Of a DNA stretch of 18,301 nt, positions 14,619 through 18,301 are shown piece after piece. Each line of letters begins with the position of its first letter. Position 1 is the stretch's first letter. Both the position numbers and the translations under genes were made by a program. The stretch lies in contig DLCS01000066.1 of the NCBI GenBank assembly GCA_002480735.1, positions 1 to 18,301 on the forward strand, read 5' to 3'. Under the pieces are notes generated by a model. It saw nothing but the letters and a program-made list of their open reading frames with translations, ran no database searches and was not told where the DNA came from. This DNA comes from Bacillaceae bacterium UBA7792. GTDB lineage: Bacteria; Bacillota; Bacilli; Bacillales; Cytobacillaceae.

Positions 14619-15206
14619 ATGGAAATTCGAGCTTACCGAAGTGAAGATGAAATAGGTTGGGTAAGGTGTCGGGTATTATCCTTTTTGGATACCGCATACT
14701 ATGACAATGTTCTTAAAGAAAAGGAGAAATACGACAATCCAGCCATTGAACTTGTTGCGATAGAGGATGATCAGGTGGTTGGATTAATAGATATAGAATA
14801 CGAAGTTGTGGAGAGAACAGTCTGTTCAAGAGGTGTAGGTTTAGGAGGGATGATCTGGCATATCGCTGTTCACCCTGACCATCGTAGAAAAGGTATCGGT
14901 AGTCAATTATTATATGAAGCTGAAAAAATAGCAAAAGAAAAAGGGCTTAATCGTCTAGAGGCATGGACTAGAGATGATCAATGGGTCAATAATTGGTACA
15001 AAAATAATCGGTTTGAACATGTGGAGTCGTATTTACAGGTATTCATGGATGGTGAAGATGAACTAAAAGAGATCATGATGTCAGAAATATCAGGATTATA
15101 TCCTATCCAAACGTATGCCCATTATGTAGGAGAAGATAAAGATACGATTAGGAAAAAATTTAAAAGAGTTCATGAGTGCATTTGCTTTGAGAAAAAGTTT
15201 GAGTAA
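14619..15206 (+). CDS. GNAT-family N-acetyltransferase
   Basis: A 195-residue acetyltransferase of the GNAT superfamily, moving acetyl from acetyl-CoA to an unknown amine. The core motif A is clear: IWHIAVHPDHRRKGIG, with the R89-x-x-G92-x-G94 pyrophosphate loop after a beta strand, then the helix SQLLYEAEKIAKEKG. Motif B follows (RLEAWTRDDQWVNNWYKNNRFEHV). About 50 extra residues at the C-terminus go beyond the basic fold. The start is fixed by AGGAGGA at 14608-14614, four bases before the ATG. It lies 17 bases after the aadK-like gene, so the two are likely co-transcribed. Its company suggests a drug- or small-molecule-modifying enzyme, but the substrate is unknown. Confidence 0.9.
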   Translation: MEIRAYRSEDEIGWVRCRVLSFLDTAYYDNVLKEKEKYDNPAIELVAIEDDQVVGLIDIEYEVVERTVCSRGVGLGGMIWHIAVHPDHRRKGIGSQLLYEAEKIAKEKGLNRLEAWTRDDQWVNNWYKNNRFEHVESYLQVFMDGEDELKEIMMSEISGLYPIQTYAHYVGEDKDTIRKKFKRVHECICFEKKFE

Positions 15207-15219
15207 AGGGTTTTAGGTA

Positions 15220-15248
15220 TTTACTAGAGAACGTATGTTTGTTATAAT
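15220..15248 (+). promoter_or_regulatory. Extended -10 promoter of the DinB-fold gene
   Basis: A perfect TATAAT at 15243-15248 is preceded by a TG two bases upstream (15240-15241), the extended -10 motif, with TTTACT at 15220-15225 and a 17-base spacer. Transcription would start near 15255. That excludes the ATG at 15235 as a start codon. Confidence 0.75.
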
Positions 15249-15279
15249 TAGAAATATATACCAATCAGAGGTCATGAGG

Positions 15280-15762
15280 ATGGAAAAGGGGATGCACAGT
15301 ATGAGAATCGAAGAATTAAACCAATTTGCAAGTTTCCTAATTTGGGCTGAAAAATTAAAGGAGATGGCTCAAGATTTATGGTTAAAGCCTATTTCGGAGG
15401 GGAAATGGTCTCTTCGGGAGATATTGACGCATATTATGTATTGGGATAAAAATTCGTTAGAAATGATGGTCCCTCATATGTCAGAAGGTGCTAATTTAAC
15501 TTTCGTAGATATTGAACAGCTTAACCAAGAGGCTGCTGCATTTGCACGGTCCTATGATTCCTTACATGCACTCATTGACGACCTCATTCAGATGCGAAAA
15601 CAGCTGCTTCGTTTATTGGAGGAAAAATATGATGAAGCGACGACTTTTATCATCGACAATGAGGAATATACATACAAAAAGTTTGTCCAAATCTTCATCC
15701 ATCATGATGAGCACCATAAAAAACAAATTGAAGCCTTTCTAAAAAAAGAAGGAAAACGCTGA
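15280..15762 (+). CDS. DinB/YfiT-fold putative metal-dependent protein
   Basis: A 160-residue four-helix-bundle protein of the DinB superfamily (many members are metal-dependent thiol S-transferases; others are unknown). It is unrelated to the Y-family polymerase also called DinB. The likely metal-binding histidines are H51 (REILTHIMYWD), H141 or H142, and H145 in IHHDEHHKKQ, the usual H...H-x3-H layout. Start choice: the longest frame begins at 15235 but lies upstream of the predicted transcript start. AGAGGT at 15267-15272 supports 15280, and AAAGGGGA at 15285-15292 would support 15301. I prefer 15280, with moderate certainty. It has its own promoter and ends at a bidirectional terminator. 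Confidence 0.83.
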   Translation: MEKGMHSMRIEELNQFASFLIWAEKLKEMAQDLWLKPISEGKWSLREILTHIMYWDKNSLEMMVPHMSEGANLTFVDIEQLNQEAAAFARSYDSLHALIDDLIQMRKQLLRLLEEKYDEATTFIIDNEEYTYKKFVQIFIHHDEHHKKQIEAFLKKEGKR

Positions 15763-15768
15763 AAAATA

Positions 15769-15803
15769 GAAATAGACCCTTTTTAAAGAAAAAGGTCTAT
15801 TTC
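15769..15803. terminator. Bidirectional intrinsic terminator
   Basis: GAAATAGACC (15769-15778) pairs perfectly with GGTCTATTTC (15794-15803), and inner TTTTT/AAAAA arms extend the stem. T-rich tracts follow on both strands. It serves the plus-strand DinB-fold gene and the convergent minus-strand YoaP-like gene. Confidence 0.85.
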
Positions 15804-15807
15804 TTGA

Positions 15808-16569
15808 TTAGTTTTCTTCTAATAGTTTTGTTAACAATTTGTCAAATTTGTTCGGACTGATTATTTCGTGTGTAATGAATTTCCCGTCATAAAACAAACC
15901 AAAAGTTGTCCATATAGTTGGTGCATTTTGTGCTTCTTCTTTAGTCTGCATCTTAAAAGTTTTAAAAGGAACACTCTTATTTTTCGCTATTTTTCTTAGT
16001 TCTTCCAATACCCCAATAGCAAATGGACATTGAGCTGTGTAATAAATGGATATGCCTTCATCATCAGAAAAAGATTTTACCTGATTTTTAAAGGAAGGTA
16101 TAACAGCTTGTTCATTCCACTTTAATGCTACTAAATGAAAATAAGGTTCTGCTTGGTCTACTACCTCAAATCCCACATGTTCAAAGAAACGTTGCTCACT
16201 TAGAAACGGGATATTTTTCTTACCAACAATATGTACAATCCCATCCATCCCACGATTGATGGCATCTTCTTTGCAATGATTTAACAATTGCTTTGCATAA
16301 CCGTGATTTTTATATCTTCCTGAAACCCACAAACAGTTGATATACATAAAATTTGGTGCATTAACAGGAACCCATGCCATTTCAGCAGGCAAATATTCTA
16401 TAAATACTTTTGCTCTTTTGTCTAAGCGATAAAAAACTAAGCCTTCATCCATTCGTTCTGCTAGCCATTGTTTTTTCTCATTTACTGCATTTTCATAATG
16501 TTTTGCTCCTAATGCACAGCATATGTGTTCAGTTTCGATATTATTTTTTGTGATTTGAACAAACCCCAT
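15808..16569 (-). CDS. yoaP: YoaP-like N-acetyltransferase with C-terminal YoaP domain
   Basis: A 253-residue two-domain protein like B. subtilis YoaP. Residues 1 to about 150 are a GNAT acetyltransferase domain (MYINCLWVSGRYKNHGYAKQLL at about 75-96 holds the acetyl-CoA loop in a variant form), opening with the typical GFVQITKNNIETEHICCA. Residues about 170-250 are the small YoaP/thioredoxin-like domain with a C-P-F motif at 181-183 (YYTAQCPFA), a single cysteine where thioredoxins have two. The start at 16569 is set by GGAGTG, about nine bases upstream on the minus strand. The frame extends further upstream across a 13-bp hairpin and is unlikely to be coding there. It lies 98 bases downstream of the MFS gene on the same strand. 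The substrate is unknown. Confidence 0.9.
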   Translation of the reverse strand: MGFVQITKNNIETEHICCALGAKHYENAVNEKKQWLAERMDEGLVFYRLDKRAKVFIEYLPAEMAWVPVNAPNFMYINCLWVSGRYKNHGYAKQLLNHCKEDAINRGMDGIVHIVGKKNIPFLSEQRFFEHVGFEVVDQAEPYFHLVALKWNEQAVIPSFKNQVKSFSDDEGISIYYTAQCPFAIGVLEELRKIAKNKSVPFKTFKMQTKEEAQNAPTIWTTFGLFYDGKFITHEIISPNKFDKLLTKLLEEN

Positions 16570-16667
16570 ATCTATCACTCCACAAATCGAAAATTTGATG
16601 ATAAGCCACTGAGACTGCCTCAGTGGCTTATGCTTATCTATCATCAACCTCTATCAACATTCAAAAT
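16570..16667 (-). promoter_or_regulatory. MFS-yoaP spacer with a perfect 13-bp hairpin
   Basis: ATAAGCCACTGAG (16601-16613) pairs perfectly with CTCAGTGGCTTAT (16619-16631) around ACTGC. On the minus strand it is followed by TCATCAAATTTTCG, a poor T-tract, so it may be a weak terminator, an RNA stabiliser between the two genes, or an attenuator. Upstream of it on the minus strand is a promoter-like TTGAAT and two direct GTTGAT repeats ten bases apart. Confidence 0.6.
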
Positions 16668-17888
16668 CTACTCTTTTGAAAGCATGCCTTCAGCGTTTGT
16701 TGCCTTCAGGTTATAAAGCGGCAACATAACAAGTAAGCCAATTACAAAGAGAAATGCGGATAACTCAAAAACAGTAACAATTGAAGATTTCTCCATCATT
16801 TTCCCAGAAATACTCATTGTTAAGACCATCGCCCCAGTGAAAAGGGGGCTTAAGGTACCATTTACTCTTCCGATAAACTCAGCTTTCGTATTTTGCAGGA
16901 TCATCGTGTTAATCCCGATTTGTATACAAGGGAAAAACAACCCGCAAACGAATTCGGCTGCAAGTGTGAGCGGGAGATTAGTTGACAATCCGATGACGCT
17001 CATTCCAATGGCATTTACGAGCATGCCGATCATTAATAATCTTTGGGGAGGAACCGATTTAGAAAACATAACGGAAACCGCTCCTCCTAATATCATTCCA
17101 ACCCCACTCGCTACCAGCAACCACTGTAGGCTTTCTTTCGCTAAATCTAACCGATCGGTCACAATAAATACGTTAAGAGGCTGAATTAATCCCATTGCAA
17201 GTCCTGCTGATAAAAAACATAACCCAAGAAGTTTCAATTCTTTCTTCTCTAATACATAGCGAATGCCACTTTTCATTTCATCGAGAATGGAGGTTCCTTG
17301 TTGATCGACTTCCATTTGATGATCCTTTGGAATAAAGGTGAGCATCGCAGCAGAAAGAAGGAAGGCTACCCCTGTAATGGCAATGGATATTTCGATCCCA
17401 AATTTCTGAAATACGAGTGTGCCGACCACAGGTCCAAATACCATGAACACAGCAAAAATCGTTTGGTATATGGACATTGCGGATTGAATTAACTCAGGTT
17501 TTAAATGCATTTTAAATAGCTTCATTCCTGAAGGCTGAGAAAATTGTGAAAGAATGGCTGAAATTAGCGTAACGAAAAAGATGATTTTCCAGGAACCAAA
17601 ATGGAGTGTGATGAGAACAGCAAAGACAGAGACGGCGCTGAGTATATCACACCAAACCATTGTTCTCTTTGGTCTCCACCGATCGGCAAAGGTACCACCT
17701 ATGAATGAAAAAACAAAGATGGGAACAAATTCAGCGACAGAAATCATGGAGACAGCAAAAGGATCTCCCTTCGTCTTTTCCATGACAAATAACAAAATGG
17801 CAAAATTTCGAACCCAAATCCCGATTTGCAGAAATAATGCGGAAAGCAAAATAACTCGAACAAAACGGTTGTTTAATAATTGTGACAT
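16668..17888 (-). CDS. MFS efflux transporter, macrolide/drug exporter type
   Basis: A 406-residue integral membrane protein of the major facilitator superfamily, about 12 helices, resembling the drug:H+ antiporter (DHA3, macrolide-efflux-like) group. The loop after helix 2 carries GGTFADRWRPKRTM at residues 64-77, a variant of the G-x3-D-R-x-G-R-R/K motif A. The helix 5 region (SIYQTIFAVFMVFGPVVGTL) fits the drug-export motif C (g-x3-G-P-x2-G). The second half has SKSVPPQRLLM, then GRVNGT near the C-terminal helices. The ATG follows AGAGGA by seven bases on the minus strand. It is read after a 340-base leader with a structured region and intrinsic terminator. The substrate is unknown; chloramphenicol, macrolide or siderophore export are all possible. 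Confidence 0.87.
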   Translation of the reverse strand: MSQLLNNRFVRVILLSALFLQIGIWVRNFAILLFVMEKTKGDPFAVSMISVAEFVPIFVFSFIGGTFADRWRPKRTMVWCDILSAVSVFAVLITLHFGSWKIIFFVTLISAILSQFSQPSGMKLFKMHLKPELIQSAMSIYQTIFAVFMVFGPVVGTLVFQKFGIEISIAITGVAFLLSAAMLTFIPKDHQMEVDQQGTSILDEMKSGIRYVLEKKELKLLGLCFLSAGLAMGLIQPLNVFIVTDRLDLAKESLQWLLVASGVGMILGGAVSVMFSKSVPPQRLLMIGMLVNAIGMSVIGLSTNLPLTLAAEFVCGLFFPCIQIGINTMILQNTKAEFIGRVNGTLSPLFTGAMVLTMSISGKMMEKSSIVTVFELSAFLFVIGLLVMLPLYNLKATNAEGMLSKE

Positions 17889-18018
17889 AACATTCCTCTT
17901 TTCTTATTCGGTTTAGCAAATTTATAATGATTTTTCCCTTTATATATCGCAATGTTTACCTCAGTAATCGTTCTACCTAGTGCCGTCTGCGGAAAGCCAC
18001 ATATTCTCAATGAAAATC
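17889..18018 (-). promoter_or_regulatory. Proximal upstream region of the MFS gene
   Basis: These 130 bases lie between the leader terminator and the MFS start. A weak secondary promoter is possible on the minus strand (TTGCGA, 17 bases, CATTAT), which would bypass the terminator. A small inverted repeat, TTAC-CTCA-GTAA, is present around 17957-17968. I see no gene. Confidence 0.35.
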
Positions 18019-18056
18019 AAAACCTCCTATCCGTCATTTAAGGATAGGAGGTCTCA
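18013..18056 (-). terminator. Intrinsic terminator in the MFS leader
   Basis: CCTCCTATCC (18023-18032) pairs perfectly with GGATAGGAGG (18042-18051); the stem extends by several A-U and G-U pairs. On the minus strand it is followed by TTTTGATTTT. It points toward the MFS gene and lies 130 bases before its start, so it must be read through, or bypassed, for expression from the distal promoter. Confidence 0.85.
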
Positions 18057-18061
18057 TCAGT

Positions 18062-18210
18062 ACCATAGAAAAAGACATAGTACACCGTGTACTAAGCTTG
18101 CGATCATCTTTCTCTATAAAAGTATAGACTAATCCCATTCAAAAATGACTTCGTGATTGATTAACGAATGTACTTTTTAGAATAGGATTATAAGATCATC
18201 GCCCTATGGT
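18062..18210 (-). ncRNA. Candidate structured leader RNA (riboswitch or attenuator-like)
   Basis: Five helices nest without conflict. P1 pairs 18204-18210 with 18062-18068 (7 bp). P2 pairs 18192-18202 with 18100-18110 (11 positions, one central G-G mismatch). Inside P2 is an arm pairing 18179-18190 with 18130-18140 (TAATCCTATTC with GAATGGGATTA, one G-U), continuing through AAAAA/TTTTT and TTCGT/ACGAA to a nine-base loop. Next to it is a short hairpin, 18123-18128 with 18113-18118 (TCTATA/TATAGA). Between P2 and P1 lies the palindrome TAGTACACCGTGTACTA (18078-18094, plus-strand reading). The G-U pair is good only in a minus-strand transcript, which agrees with the terminator direction. No known riboswitch consensus recognised. 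Confidence 0.6.
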
Positions 18211-18236
18211 CACCCTTTCGTATATTAGTGTTTTTC

Positions 18237-18265
18237 ATATTACACTGTTTTTTCCACTTTTACAA
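18237..18265 (-). promoter_or_regulatory. Candidate promoter of the MFS leader transcript
   Basis: On the minus strand TTGTAA (18265-18260), exactly 17 bases, then TAATAT (18242-18237). Each hexamer matches the sigma-A consensus at four of six positions. The transcript would start near 18230, about 20 bases before helix P1. The bases from 18266 to 18301 hold nothing I can identify. Confidence 0.5.
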
Positions 18266-18301
18266 GTGTCGGATGGATATTTCAGCTCTGAGGAGTAAAT
18301 T

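Noticed and set aside
15235..15279. Longer start of the DinB-fold gene at 15235
   Set aside because: A perfect extended -10 promoter places the transcript start downstream of this ATG.
18054..18060. CTGATGA on the minus strand, the first core motif of a hammerhead ribozyme
   Set aside because: The required GAAA after the next stem is absent and no stem III or cleavage site follows; the stem present is the terminator.
18062..18068. TGGTAC on the minus strand before a terminator, suggesting a T-box
   Set aside because: The flanking T-box consensus (AGGG before, CGCG after) and a recognisable stem I with specifier loop are missing.
1..18301. CRISPR arrays, tRNA or rRNA genes, insertion sequences, attachment sites
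   Set aside because: Nothing with repeat-spacer regularity, tRNA-like cloverleaf ends, transposase motifs or terminal inverted repeats was seen; the only tandem repeat is the short array at 10610-10790.

Overview
The window looks like chromosomal DNA of a Gram-positive Bacillaceae bacterium (Bacillus in the broad sense). The reasons are strong AAAGGAGG-type ribosome binding sites, frequent TTG and GTG starts, intrinsic hairpin/T-tract terminators, and proteins whose closest remembered relatives are Bacillus subtilis YqjP, YqjQ, NarG/H/J/I, YqjW/UvrX, YolD-type YqjX, YqkB, AadK and YoaP. Family names come from recalled similarity, because no database search was possible.

Layout. (1) 261-2027, plus strand: a metallo-beta-lactamase-fold hydrolase (YqjP-like) and a short-chain dehydrogenase (YqjQ-like), as a tight pair. 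(2) 2094-11553, plus strand: a respiratory nitrate module. It starts with a NarK-type transporter carrying an unusual C-terminal PAS domain, closed by a terminator. Then come a hemerythrin-like protein, two small unrecognised proteins, and narG, narH, narJ and narI for the membrane-bound nitrate reductase. NarG, NarH and NarI keep the expected cofactor ligands. The narJ-narI junction is split by a block of 3.5 tandem repeats of about 52 bases. (3) 11611-13700, plus strand: an SOS-type Y-family DNA polymerase behind two LexA-like boxes, its YolD-like partner, and a YqkB-like HesB-fold protein. As I remember it, YqjP/YqjQ and YqjW/YqjX/YqkB lie in one stretch of the B. subtilis chromosome, so the nitrate module sits inside a conserved yqj-yqk neighbourhood. 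(4) 13729-15762, plus strand: a more A/T-rich accessory stretch with an aminoglycoside 6-adenylyltransferase-like protein, a GNAT acetyltransferase and a DinB-fold protein with its own extended -10 promoter, ending in a bidirectional terminator. (5) 15808-18265, minus strand: an MFS exporter followed by a YoaP-like acetyltransferase, preceded by a 340-base leader.

How the parts work together. The transporter would bring in nitrate and export nitrite. NarGHI would reduce nitrate with quinol electrons at the membrane, with NarJ assembling NarG. The hemerythrin-like protein could sense or buffer O2 or NO (inference). The polymerase pair is a DNA-damage response unit. The right-hand genes look like resistance or detoxification functions.

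The most interesting unexplained signal is the leader of the MFS exporter (about 18019-18230, minus strand). It has a promoter candidate, then at least five mutually compatible helices forming a branched fold, then a strong intrinsic terminator upstream of the coding region. This is the layout of a riboswitch or attenuator, and I could not match it to a known class.
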